A stretch of DNA of 64,000 nucleotides from Candidatus Epulonipiscium viviparus (GTDB lineage Bacteria > Bacillota > Clostridia > Lachnospirales > Cellulosilyticaceae). Position 1 is the stretch's first letter, and each line of letters opens with the position of its first letter. Position numbers and translations under genes: made by a program. The stretch spans positions 2,497,302-2,561,301 of the forward strand of contig NZ_CP117982.1 in assembly GCF_030708075.1 (NCBI RefSeq), in the 5' to 3' direction. The notes beneath the pieces are model-generated. The model was not told the DNA's origin. It worked only from the letters and a program-made list of their open reading frames with translations, and did no database searches. Below, one piece after another: positions 53,114 through 62,264 of this stretch.

Positions 53114-54478
53114 GATCAAATCATTTGCCCCCCCGTGTTGCTTTACATTGGCCGCGGCATCCATAGATAATATTCTAATCTTTTCGTGTAAAACTTGCCT
53201 ATTGCCCCCTCGCTTAACTCCCTCCATCAAAATTATTTCTGTTGCCATAAACGGCAGCTCTTCTGCTATATGCTTTGCTATAATCTTTTCGTTTACAACT
53301 AGATCACTGGAGATATTTAAATATGTCTCGAGAATAGCATCTGTGGCCAAGAATGCTTCCGAAACTACAAGTCGCTTATTAGCACTGTCGTCGAGAGTTC
53401 GCTCAAACCATTGCGTGGATGCTGTGATGGCTCCGTTTATAGGCAGTGAAATAACGAATCTGCTTAAAGAAGAAATGCGTTCGCTTCTCATGGGATTGCG
53501 CTTGTATGCCAGAGTTCGCTCAAACCATTGCGTGGATGCTGTGATGGCTCCGTTTATAGGCAGTGAAATAACGAATCTGCTTAAAGAAGAAATGCGTTCG
53601 CTTCTCATGGGATTGCGCTTGTATGCCATTGCGGAGGAACCGATCTGAGTTTTTTCGAAGGGTTCTTCGATTTCTTTGAGGTGAGATAGCAATCGCAGGT
53701 CGTTGCTAAATTTATATGCCGATTGTGCGACTGCAGAAAGTACATTTAAAATTCGTGTATCGATTTTTCTGGAATAAGTTTGCCCTGTAACGGGAATGAC
53801 ATTGTCGTAACCCAGTTTGGCTGCAACCAAATGGTCGAGCTGCCTAACTTTTTCAATGTCGCCATCAAAGAGGTTAACAAATGTTGCTTGAGTGCCTGTT
53901 GTTCCCTTTGCACCTCGCAAGGCCTTATGCGCTAAAACATCGTCAATTTCTTCCAAATCCATAAGCAGTTCGTTGATCCAAAGAGTGGCTCTCTTGCCGA
54001 CTGTGGTAAGTTGCGCTGCCTGAAAATGTGTAAATCCAAGAGTGGGAAGTTTTTTATATTTATCTGCAAATGCGGCCAACTTGGCAATAACATTAAGAAG
54101 CTTGGTGCGTATAATTTCCAGGCCTTCATACATGATGAGAAGGTCGGTGTTATCCCCAACATAGCAGCTGGTGGCACCCAAATGAATGATCGGGGCAGCG
54201 GTAGGTGCTTGCTCTGCATATGCGTGGACGTGAGCCATAACATCGTGGCGTACTTTTCGCTCATACATATCTGCAATGTCATAGTTGATAGCGTATTCGT
54301 GAAGTTTTAAATCGGCTATTTGCTCATCTGTAATATTGAGTCCCAGTTCTTGCTCGGCTTCTGCGAGGATAACCCATAGCTTGCGCCAAGTTGTAAATTT
54401 CTTATTTTCCGAAAATAATTTCAGCATCTCCTTAGAGGCATAACGTCCTTCTAGAGGGCTTTTATATGAATCTTTCAT
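53021..54478 (-). CDS. purB: Adenylosuccinate lyase with an internal duplication and altered C-terminus
   Basis: A 485-residue product of the purine pathway enzyme that splits adenylosuccinate and SAICAR. The fumarase-superfamily signature SSAMAYKRNP is present, as are HLGATSCYVGDN and TQWFERTLDD. Bases 53394-53510 and 53511-53627 are identical, so 39 residues (AYKRNPMRSE to QWFERTL) occur twice, next to the catalytic loop. The C-terminus departs from other PurB proteins after GGANDLI, where a repeated AT-rich block begins, and the protein lacks about 30 expected residues. It may be inactive, or the duplication may be an assembly error. Confidence 0.85.
   Translation of the reverse strand: MKDSYKSPLEGRYASKEMLKLFSENKKFTTWRKLWVILAEAEQELGLNITDEQIADLKLHEYAINYDIADMYERKVRHDVMAHVHAYAEQAPTAAPIIHLGATSCYVGDNTDLLIMYEGLEIIRTKLLNVIAKLAAFADKYKKLPTLGFTHFQAAQLTTVGKRATLWINELLMDLEEIDDVLAHKALRGAKGTTGTQATFVNLFDGDIEKVRQLDHLVAAKLGYDNVIPVTGQTYSRKIDTRILNVLSAVAQSAYKFSNDLRLLSHLKEIEEPFEKTQIGSSAMAYKRNPMRSERISSLSRFVISLPINGAITASTQWFERTLAYKRNPMRSERISSLSRFVISLPINGAITASTQWFERTLDDSANKRLVVSEAFLATDAILETYLNISSDLVVNEKIIAKHIAEELPFMATEIILMEGVKRGGNRQVLHEKIRILSMDAAANVKQHGGANDLIMHYLVIVVIKNLQIKRVKAIRIGWRSSCII
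53394..53627. repeat. Exact 117-bp tandem duplication inside purB
   Basis: Two perfect copies, 53394-53510 and 53511-53627, joined head to tail. The unit is a multiple of three, so the frame is kept. Confidence 0.97.
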
Positions 54479-54503
54479 AGGTCAAACTCCTTTATAAAAT
54501 AGT

Positions 54504-55889
54504 TTAATGAGTAGTTTCAGATGCAGAATCCGCAACAGAATCTACTGCAGAAGCATCTCTTTTTATATAAGAAAATCCAATAATAGCTGCTACTGCAAAA
54601 AATAGCACCAAAGTTATGCCCCAAGATCCCCAAAATTCTTGTATATTGCCTAAAAATATTCCATACAAAGCAAAGTCTGCATCTCCAAACGTAGAGTTTT
54701 GTATACCAAGACCACCTAAAACTGGGAGCAATGCAACGGGCAAAAATGAAATTAATATACCATTGATAAATGAACCAACTACAACTCCGCGTCTGCCTCC
54801 GGTTGCATTAGCAAATACTCCAGCTGTTGCGCCGGTAAAAAAATGAGGGACTACTCCAGGAATTATAATTGCCAAATTTAAAGCACCTAGTGCAAACATA
54901 GATACTATTCCACCAATAAAAGAACACATAAATCCAAGTATAACAGCATTCGGAGCGTATGTAAAAGTAATAGGACAGTCGAGAGCCGGTTTAGCTCCAG
55001 GAACTAGTTTAGTAGCAATGCCTTTAAAGGCAGGAACAATTTCGTTTAAAACCAATCTAACACCATTTTGTATTACAATAAATCCAGCAGTGAATGTTAA
55101 CGCTTGAATCATAGCATAAACAAGAAAGTTTTTGCCAGCCGACAATTCTGTTTCTACATATTCAGCACCGGCAACAAAGGCAACAACCAAATATAAAACC
55201 AACATGGTAAGAGAAATTGATACTACAGAATCTCGTAAAAAGGACAGTGATTTGGGAACGTTCATTTCTTCTGTAGACTTTGATCCTTTGCCAACTAATT
55301 TGCCAATTAATCCTGCTAAAGCATAGCCTGCACCAGAGAAGTGCCCGAGTGCTATTTGATCAGTTTTGGTAACTTTTTGCATAAATGGTTGACAAATTGC
55401 AGGGGATAATACCATTATTAATCCTAAGGCCACTGCACCAACGAATAATACCTGAACGCCATTCATGCCAGATTCGGTTAATATGACAGTAATCATTCCG
55501 GCCATAAATAAAGTGTGGTGCCCTGTTAGAAAAATATATTTCAGTCGGCTAAATCTAGCAATCAAAATATTAACAAGCATTCCAAAGCACATAACTAAAG
55601 CAGTTGCTTGACCATATTTATCTAATGCTAATGAGATGATTACCTCGTTATTGGGAATGACTCCGGTGACGTTAAAGCCATATTCAAACATTTTGCCAAA
55701 TGGGTCGAGCGCTTCAACAATAATTCCAGCCCCTGCAGATATAATTACAAATCCGACCATAGCCTTGAGAGTTGCTTTAATAATATCTGTTGCAGATTTC
55801 TTTTGTATTATTAGACCCAAAAGTACGATAATTCCAATAAGAACCGATGGTTCAGAGATAAAATCAATAAAATTTTGTAGAAATGACAT
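54504..55889 (-). CDS. PTS EIIC component, ascorbate (UlaA) type, second system
   Basis: A 461-residue polytopic permease related to UlaA. It has KAMVGFVIISAGAGIIVEAL at the N-terminus, GHHTLFMAGM, QNGVRLVLNEIVPAFKGIA and the CPITFTYAPNAVILG loop. It differs from the window's first UlaA (54 of the signature positions are not shared by eye) and its sugar is unknown. It follows EIIB and EIIA genes and a PRD regulator. Confidence 0.88.
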   Translation of the reverse strand: MSFLQNFIDFISEPSVLIGIIVLLGLIIQKKSATDIIKATLKAMVGFVIISAGAGIIVEALDPFGKMFEYGFNVTGVIPNNEVIISLALDKYGQATALVMCFGMLVNILIARFSRLKYIFLTGHHTLFMAGMITVILTESGMNGVQVLFVGAVALGLIMVLSPAICQPFMQKVTKTDQIALGHFSGAGYALAGLIGKLVGKGSKSTEEMNVPKSLSFLRDSVVSISLTMLVLYLVVAFVAGAEYVETELSAGKNFLVYAMIQALTFTAGFIVIQNGVRLVLNEIVPAFKGIATKLVPGAKPALDCPITFTYAPNAVILGFMCSFIGGIVSMFALGALNLAIIIPGVVPHFFTGATAGVFANATGGRRGVVVGSFINGILISFLPVALLPVLGGLGIQNSTFGDADFALYGIFLGNIQEFWGSWGITLVLFFAVAAIIGFSYIKRDASAVDSVADSASETTH

Positions 55890-55917
55890 AAACAGCCCTC
55901 CTCAAAGATAATGTTAT

Positions 55918-56193
55918 TTATTTGGTAATTTTAGCCAATAGCTTAGATTTTAATTCATCCTTATCAATTAGCGACTCTAGGACAATTAAATTTGGTAAAT
56001 GAGTTGCACTATCTGCTAAATCTTTTGCTACCACAAATATATCTGCTTGCTCAGCTGACGCATCTGCAAGAGAGTTATGTGCGCCTTCGTATTCGCTATT
56101 TAATCCCTCAGCTAACAAAATATCATTAATATTCATTTCTACCATAAAGCTAGAGCCTAATCCAGATCCACAAACCGCCATAATAATTTTCAT
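55918..56193 (-). CDS. PTS EIIB component, ascorbate/galactitol type
   Basis: A 91-residue EIIB with the phosphocysteine loop MAVCGSGLGSS (Cys8). It lies between the EIIA and EIIC genes of the second system. Confidence 0.88.
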   Translation of the reverse strand: MKIIMAVCGSGLGSSFMVEMNINDILLAEGLNSEYEGAHNSLADASAEQADIFVVAKDLADSATHLPNLIVLESLIDKDELKSKLLAKITK

Positions 56194-56196
56194 AAA

Positions 56197-56601
56197 TTAC
56201 ACAACCTTTCTAATAATATCTTCTACAGTTTTTGATGCTAAAATTTGATTTAACGTGTCTTGATTCATACAAATAGAAGCGATTTGCTTCATAATGTTTA
56301 AGTGTGAGCTGTTATCTACTGCGCATAATGTTAAGAAGAGAGCAATTTGCTTGCCTAAAAAGTCTACAGGAGTGTTCAATTTTAAAAGGCAAACTTCGCT
56401 TTTAATTACACCGTCTTCTGGTCGTGCATGTGGCATTGCAATACCATCAGCAATGCAGAAATAAGGTCCAAATTCTAAAACTTTTTGCAATATAGCAGGA
56501 TAATAATCTTCTGTGACATTGCCATTGTGTATTAATTCGTCACAAGTAATTTTGATGGCTTCTTCGTATGAATTAACTTGCTCTATAATTTTAACGAGCA
56601 T
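56197..56601 (-). CDS. PTS EIIA component
   Basis: A 134-residue EIIA of the mannitol/fructose fold. The phosphorylated His lies in ADGIAMPHARPEDGV. It is 3 bases before the EIIB gene and 18 bases after the regulator gene. Confidence 0.88.
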   Translation of the reverse strand: MLVKIIEQVNSYEEAIKITCDELIHNGNVTEDYYPAILQKVLEFGPYFCIADGIAMPHARPEDGVIKSEVCLLKLNTPVDFLGKQIALFLTLCAVDNSSHLNIMKQIASICMNQDTLNQILASKTVEDIIRKVV

Positions 56602-56619
56602 TGATGTTACCTCCTAATT

Positions 56620-58533
56620 TTATGAAATCGTTGTAAGATCCTCATATTGCGTGGCGTTGGTAATTTTTGTTATATTATCGCCATGAGAAAGGATATTTAC
56701 AAGATTGATGAGATTCATATTTTTAGTTCGATTTGCTAGGACTATAATTACTTTTACAGGTACATTGCCTACATCGCCAAATTGAATTCTCTTTTTTAAA
56801 GTTATAAGACTGACAGAGTCGCAGTTTACGTAATCTGCTTTTGCATGAACAAATGCAATTTCTGGAATAAAAACCATATAAGTACCCAAATTTTCGATAT
56901 TGCTAATAATATCTTCTACATATCGATAATCGACTTTGTTGGTTTTAACGAGGGGCTTGGCAGCGGCATAAATAGCTTTTTTCCAGTCTGTTATATCAAA
57001 GTTAAACATAGCGTTTTCTGATGCTACAATATCTGTTATGGCAAAGGTTTGTCCTTGAGCATATCTAACAGCCAAATATTGTGAGCTCTTTTGATAAATT
57101 TTGTTGATAATAAATTCTCGTAAAATGGCTAAATCTTTTTTATTTAATAGAGGTGAAGTTTGAACAACAATAGGATCATCAATTTCTATAGCAACAGTGG
57201 TGATAATGAGATCTATATTGTATTGTTTTAAGATGCTGGGTAAATCATCTGTTGAGCAGATCGTAATAATGCGGACGTTGGAGATTTTATTATTAATGCG
57301 TACTGCTAATAATCGAGAAATTGATAATTCATTATCGCAAACAACAGCTACTGAAGGCGCAAAGATTCGATTACTTAAGTTTTCGAAAATGGCAGCAAAA
57401 TGCATTGCCAGGTAAGCGATTTCGGTTTCTGGAAAGATCACATTTAATGTGAATTCATATTTGCGCAATATTTTTTCGGTAATTGCATAAATAAGACCGA
57501 TCTCATATCGAATCTCAGCAACTAATGAATTGTTAATTTTAAAGTTATTTTTGAGTCTATATACAGCTATGTTAAAGTGAGTTAATATTGAGCCGATAAG
57601 GTTGGTATCGTAAGCAAATTTAATACCAATATAATTTTCAAAATCTGCAACAACTTGTAGACCGATAGTGTTCGTAGTGTTTTCAAAAGCATATGTCTTT
57701 GAAAGACTAGCAAGTTTTGCGCTTTTAAAATAGTGGGTGAAATAATAAATTTCAGAATCTGTAATAGAACTCTCGATATATAATAGTGATTCCTTTAGCA
57801 TTATAAATATAGGTTTTTTTTGAATTGCTTGTAAATATTCAGTGGGATATTCGACGTGGTATCCTTGTGATATTCTCCATAAGCTATATAAAAGTATAAG
57901 AGATAGTTCTTCGAATGCCTGTTTTGAATATTTAACCTTTAGTGTGTTTTCAATAGACTTAATTACCGCAGTGACAGAATCGTTATTTTTGGAGATTTTT
58001 TCCAAAATAATATGCTTGAAATTATCGGATTTGCAATAAAACTCTATAAATGAGTATCGCAGATCTTTTTCTGGTCCGGCAATGTGTGTGCCATGATAAG
58101 GAACCGATTTTAAGATTAAATAAGATTTTTTCAAATATATTTTAGCTTTTTTTAAGTCTTGTATTATAGTATTTTTGCTAACTTGGAGCTGCTCTGACAA
58201 ATCGCTAATAGTAGCATTGGCGATAAAAAGCAATAAACATAAATTTATGATGCGATCTTCGGGGCTAAAAACATTTATAACAGATTGGTCTAGCCTATTT
58301 AATAATTTATAGCGAGCAGCATCATCTGCAAATGCAATTTTAATGCCATGTTTAGGAATACGTAACAATTTAGTGGAGACATTATCTAAGACAGCTGAAA
58401 TACTATCTAAATCGTAGCGAATAGTACGTTCGCTTACTTCAAATTTTTTGGCTAACACCTTGGTAGAAGTAAATTCACTCTGAGATAACAACATTTTTAA
58501 AATAGCATGCTGTCGTTTAGTTATTAATTGCAT
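56620..58533 (-). CDS. PRD-containing transcriptional activator (BglG/MtlR type)
   Basis: A 637-residue regulator. Residues 5-60 form a helix-turn-helix (FTSTKVLAKKFEVSERTIRYDLDSI), residues 80-160 a second winged helix, then two PRD domains (about 170-400). An EIIB-like domain follows (VAVVCDNELSISRLLAVRI) and a C-terminal EIIA-like domain with His in IAFVHAKADY. It likely activates the downstream PTS genes and is controlled by PTS phosphorylation. It is the first gene of this operon. Confidence 0.9.
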   Translation of the reverse strand: MQLITKRQHAILKMLLSQSEFTSTKVLAKKFEVSERTIRYDLDSISAVLDNVSTKLLRIPKHGIKIAFADDAARYKLLNRLDQSVINVFSPEDRIINLCLLLFIANATISDLSEQLQVSKNTIIQDLKKAKIYLKKSYLILKSVPYHGTHIAGPEKDLRYSFIEFYCKSDNFKHIILEKISKNNDSVTAVIKSIENTLKVKYSKQAFEELSLILLYSLWRISQGYHVEYPTEYLQAIQKKPIFIMLKESLLYIESSITDSEIYYFTHYFKSAKLASLSKTYAFENTTNTIGLQVVADFENYIGIKFAYDTNLIGSILTHFNIAVYRLKNNFKINNSLVAEIRYEIGLIYAITEKILRKYEFTLNVIFPETEIAYLAMHFAAIFENLSNRIFAPSVAVVCDNELSISRLLAVRINNKISNVRIITICSTDDLPSILKQYNIDLIITTVAIEIDDPIVVQTSPLLNKKDLAILREFIINKIYQKSSQYLAVRYAQGQTFAITDIVASENAMFNFDITDWKKAIYAAAKPLVKTNKVDYRYVEDIISNIENLGTYMVFIPEIAFVHAKADYVNCDSVSLITLKKRIQFGDVGNVPVKVIIVLANRTKNMNLINLVNILSHGDNITKITNATQYEDLTTIS

Positions 58534-58682
58534 TAACTTCGCCTCCTAATATTATTATATGATAGATATAGCAACGCAACAAGACCAAATCCTTTCCACG
58601 TATGTGGCAAAATTAATATTAAACTTAAAAAATATGAATAATATTTTGGCTTAAAGATTAGAATATTGTCAAGGAGGAAAGT

Positions 58683-59318
58683 ATGATGATAATTAGAAAT
58701 GAAGCAACAACAGATTATGAAAAAGCCGAAGCCGTAGCTCGCGATGCCTTTTGGAATTTATATAAGCCGGGAGCAGAAGAGCATGTGCTATTAAAGCAAA
58801 TGAGGACGCATAGGGATTATATACCAGAGTTGACGTTTGTGGCAGAAGTGGATGGCGAGGTTGTAGGGGCGGTCTACGCAACGCGCTCGAAAATTGTACA
58901 AACAGATGGTGCGGAGATTTCAACGGTGACGTTTGGGCCAGTTTTTGTTGCTCCCAATCTGCATAGACAAGGAATAGGTAGAGCGATGATCACACATGCT
59001 ATTGCCGAAGCGAAAGAAATGGGGTTTGCGGCAGTGACGCTACTGGGATATCCGTATCACTATAAGCCATATGGATTTGCTGGAGGGAAGAAGTATAATG
59101 TTACAGCGGAGGATGGAAAGTTCTATGCAGGCTTACAAATATTGCCGTTGGCAGAAGCTGCAATGGCGGGAGTGAGTGGATATGCAGTATTTTCGGAGGT
59201 GTTCGAAGTGGATCTAGCAGATGTAGATAGAGTGGAGGCTGCGTTGCCATATAAAGAAAAGCGAGTGTTGCCTAGTCAGCAAGAATATGAGATAGCATGT
59301 CAAGAATTAGAAGAATAG
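58683..59318 (+). CDS. GNAT-family N-acetyltransferase (YhbS-like)
   Basis: A 211-residue acetyltransferase with the acetyl-CoA loop RQGIGRAMITHA near residue 98 and the YhbS-like GYPYHYKPYGFAGGKKY. Start at ATG 58683, 5 bases after AAGGAGG; ATG 58686 is an alternative. Substrate unknown. Convergent with the next gene. Confidence 0.87.
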   Translation: MMIIRNEATTDYEKAEAVARDAFWNLYKPGAEEHVLLKQMRTHRDYIPELTFVAEVDGEVVGAVYATRSKIVQTDGAEISTVTFGPVFVAPNLHRQGIGRAMITHAIAEAKEMGFAAVTLLGYPYHYKPYGFAGGKKYNVTAEDGKFYAGLQILPLAEAAMAGVSGYAVFSEVFEVDLADVDRVEAALPYKEKRVLPSQQEYEIACQELEE

Positions 59319-59323
59319 ACGCA

Positions 59324-59351
59324 TAAAAAAAGGAGCCAAATTACAGCTCCT
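59324..59351 (-). terminator. Terminator overlapping the 3' end of the GNAT gene
   Basis: On the minus strand AGGAGC (59351-59346) pairs with GCTCCT (59336-59331), followed by seven T. The upstream arm is part of the final codons of the gene on that strand. Confidence 0.8.
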
Positions 59352-59880
59352 GAGTACTTATCAATGGATTAACAATGTTGATGCACACTTGTTGATAATA
59401 TGTCTGATACAGAGTATCAGTTAGCGGTCCACTAGCCATAATGACAAGATTTTGATTAGGCAAGCCAAAACGATACGCAGGTGGATTATGTTCAAATTTT
59501 GTTAATACAAAGCCGGATCTTTCGTAAAACTTTTGCCGAGACTTTGCATATGCGTCTATGGGTGGATCGATTTCTAATATAACAAGTTTGCCTTTGTTTT
59601 GGATCAGTGCAAGAGTTTGAGTTCCAAGTCCTGCACCTCTTTTATCTTTGCAAATTGCAAAATGCTCTATATAAATATACTCGTCATATTCCCAATACAT
59701 TATAATTCCAGAAAATACATCATCAACTAAAATAATATCATAATGATACTTTTCATCGTTTAGTACAAATTTTTGTGTAGCAGGCGCGCGGCTCTGCTCA
59801 GGTGGAAAGTTCTCCAAATATAACGAGTATCCTTGATCGTAATTATTATCTTGCTTAACAATTCTCTGCAATTTTATCAT
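59341..59880 (-). CDS. GNAT-family N-acetyltransferase
   Basis: A 179-residue acetyltransferase. The acetyl-CoA binding pattern RGAGLGTQTLALIQ lies near residue 81, and VILEIDPPIDAYAKSRQKFYERSGF follows, typical of the family. Substrate unknown. It is 16 bases downstream of the esterase gene on the same strand. Confidence 0.83.
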   Translation of the reverse strand: MIKLQRIVKQDNNYDQGYSLYLENFPPEQSRAPATQKFVLNDEKYHYDIILVDDVFSGIIMYWEYDEYIYIEHFAICKDKRGAGLGTQTLALIQNKGKLVILEIDPPIDAYAKSRQKFYERSGFVLTKFEHNPPAYRFGLPNQNLVIMASGPLTDTLYQTYYQQVCINIVNPLISTQEL

Positions 59881-59896
59881 TGTGTATACTCCAAAT

Positions 59897-60727
59897 TTAT
59901 TTTAAATTCTTAATGAATGTTACCGCAAAGCATAACCAACTAGCAACAGTCGGAATGTTTTCGACAGATTTGTTAACTAAATCGGTAGCAAGGCTTAGCC
60001 CATGGCCTCCGTTGGGATATATGTGAAGCTCAAGTGGAATTCTATGTGCTGTTGCCTCATTAGCAAAGAGTAGAGCGTTTTCTACTGGAACAGCTTGATC
60101 CTTATATGTGTGCCATAAAAAAGTTGGTGGCAAATCGGCAGTAACATGCTTTTCGAGCGATACGAGATCTCGTTGCTCTTCTAGGTGCTCTTCGCCGAGC
60201 AAGTTTTGTATGGAGCCGTTGTGTGCCTTATCTCCGGCAGTAATTACTGGGTAACATAAGATTAGTGCATTGGGCTTAAATTCTTCTGCAGAAGTGGCGA
60301 CATCTGCTAAGATATGGCTGTTCCAAAACACACCGAGACTTGCTGCTAAATGTCCGCCAGCAGAAAATCCGCATACTACAATCTGGTTTGGAGCAATATT
60401 CCACTCTTGGGCATTGTCTCGAACCATTTTTACCGCAGATGCGAGCTCAAGTAGTGATGTAGGAAAGCGGTTTGGAGCGACCGAGTATCTAAGCACAAAG
60501 CAAGTGATTCCCTTTGCAATAAAACCTAAAGCAATCGGAGTTGCCTCTCTATCTGATGTAAATCTATAACCTCCGCCGGGACATATAATTACTGCAGGAC
60601 GCGTCCGGTCGGCACAATATTCGGCAGTATTTTGGAGGATATATCCCGTGAATGATACGGCTTCTTCGGGGGCATCTAATTTCAATTTATCATAGGCAAC
60701 GTTTAGATTGATTTGTTTTATTATCAT
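59897..60727 (-). CDS. Alpha/beta hydrolase, acyl or acetyl-sugar esterase type
   Basis: A 276-residue cytosolic hydrolase. The oxyanion-hole motif CPGGGYRFTSDRE lies near residue 50, the nucleophile is Ser in VCGFSAGGHLA, and Asp and His are in TYKDQAVPVENA and NGGHGLSL. It resembles carbohydrate esterases that remove acetyl groups from plant oligosaccharides. Confidence 0.87.
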   Translation of the reverse strand: MIIKQINLNVAYDKLKLDAPEEAVSFTGYILQNTAEYCADRTRPAVIICPGGGYRFTSDREATPIALGFIAKGITCFVLRYSVAPNRFPTSLLELASAVKMVRDNAQEWNIAPNQIVVCGFSAGGHLAASLGVFWNSHILADVATSAEEFKPNALILCYPVITAGDKAHNGSIQNLLGEEHLEEQRDLVSLEKHVTADLPPTFLWHTYKDQAVPVENALLFANEATAHRIPLELHIYPNGGHGLSLATDLVNKSVENIPTVASWLCFAVTFIKNLK

Positions 60728-60740
60728 AATTTAAATTCCT

Positions 60741-62240
60741 TTACATCATAATATATTGGTTATAATCCTTTTGTAGATCATATCTTAAGTAATCGATAAA
60801 GTCATTTAGAAATGCGGCGCAGTCTTGGTAGGTTACAAATTTTTGAGGAAAAATATATCCGTTAGTGGAAGGAATAATTCCGATTTTTGTCGCAGCGTAG
60901 ATACTGGTTTTTGCATAGTCTGATATTTGGTTATCGTCAATAAAAGGAGTTTGCGGATTTACAACGCCAAGCCCCAATCTCAAAAGGCCAATTGCGCGAA
61001 CGTTGAAGACTATCATCTGCTCTCGAGTGAGTGGGTCATCGGCATTAATGTCACCGCCAATAACTAATCCTGCGTCGAATGCGGCTTTTGCATATACATA
61101 TAAATCATGAGAAGTATCTAAATCTTTAAACGGATTTTCTTTTGCAGCATTATTTTTGTTGCGTCTATCATCTAGATTAGGCAGTGGGATCCGCAACGCC
61201 TTAACGAGCATCTTTACATATTCACCACGCGTTACAACTTGCTGCTCTGAAAATCCAAGAGGGTGCATATCGAAAATACCCATAGCATACATCTTCTCGA
61301 CATCCGACTTTGCAGGGTGACCAATCATATTTTCTAAGAATGGCATCGTCAGTTGTTCAAGCGATGGCTTGGTATCTGCCACATAAATAGCCCCACTGCG
61401 ATCTCGAGGATGAACTTCATCACCAGCAACGAGCATATTGTATGTTATGGCACCCTCTCCCTTAATGAGCTCTTTGAAATTGCCTGCAAAGCTAATTGCA
61501 ATAGGTTCGTTGCCAGAGTATGCAAGCTCTTTGCTCATAGTTGTCATGGGAGTTTCTTCTATATAATATTGGTTATCTCCGGTATCCACAGTGATGTTGC
61601 GTTTTTGAGTTTCGCTTTTTGCAAAGGCCTGGTCATAGCCATATACTCTGCTATCAACCGTTAATGTGGTAGCATTGTCGTCGTCTCCGCCCGACGTATA
61701 GACTGCATTATAAAACACATCGCCGCTATAATATTTAACACCTGGTGTATAGTCTTCTATAATGCTTTTTGAAAATGTGGATTGATCGGCATCCAAATTG
61801 TACGCAGTTCCATCTGCAACTACCACCTCAGTCCAGTTTGATACTTCTGAGGATTTTGTGATTTGGTTCGTTAGATCATTTTTTACATAAATAGTATCTA
61901 AAGTTAGAGTCCTGCTAATTTCGGTTTGCTTATCTGCACTGACAGCTTTGATGATATACGTCTCTTTGTAATCTCCCGATGTGGAGTCGAGATCAACTTC
62001 GCCAGGTCTAATATCTAGTGTTCCGGTAACAACAATGGGTTCACCCGTTAAATATATAACCTCTTTATAAGGAAGAGTGTATTGGTCGTCGAAATTAAAT
62101 TTATCTTGAGCAAGAGCGATTCCGGTTGGAATTTTGGTTCCTGGTGTAGCCCCGCCAAAGTAGCCAAGTTCACCTTCAAGTGCAAATGTGTTAGTCGTCA
62201 TAATCCCTAAACAGAGGACTACACCTAAAAATTTTTTCAT
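60741..62240 (-). CDS. Secreted S-layer homology protein
   Basis: A 499-residue exported protein with a signal peptide (residues 1-20, KKFLGVVLCLGIMTTNTFA). The N-terminal 300 residues are an unrecognised beta-rich domain. Two to three SLH repeats follow from about 310 (SDVEKMYAMGIFDMHPLGFS, then VTRGEYVKMLVKAL, then ANADDPLTREQMIV-like segment). SLH repeats bind pyruvylated cell-wall polymer. GGGGGAG precedes ATG 62240. Operon with the next gene. Confidence 0.85.
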   Translation of the reverse strand: MKKFLGVVLCLGIMTTNTFALEGELGYFGGATPGTKIPTGIALAQDKFNFDDQYTLPYKEVIYLTGEPIVVTGTLDIRPGEVDLDSTSGDYKETYIIKAVSADKQTEISRTLTLDTIYVKNDLTNQITKSSEVSNWTEVVVADGTAYNLDADQSTFSKSIIEDYTPGVKYYSGDVFYNAVYTSGGDDDNATTLTVDSRVYGYDQAFAKSETQKRNITVDTGDNQYYIEETPMTTMSKELAYSGNEPIAISFAGNFKELIKGEGAITYNMLVAGDEVHPRDRSGAIYVADTKPSLEQLTMPFLENMIGHPAKSDVEKMYAMGIFDMHPLGFSEQQVVTRGEYVKMLVKALRIPLPNLDDRRNKNNAAKENPFKDLDTSHDLYVYAKAAFDAGLVIGGDINADDPLTREQMIVFNVRAIGLLRLGLGVVNPQTPFIDDNQISDYAKTSIYAATKIGIIPSTNGYIFPQKFVTYQDCAAFLNDFIDYLRYDLQKDYNQYIMM

Positions 62241-62264
62241 TTTGCTCCCCCTATTCAATAATCG

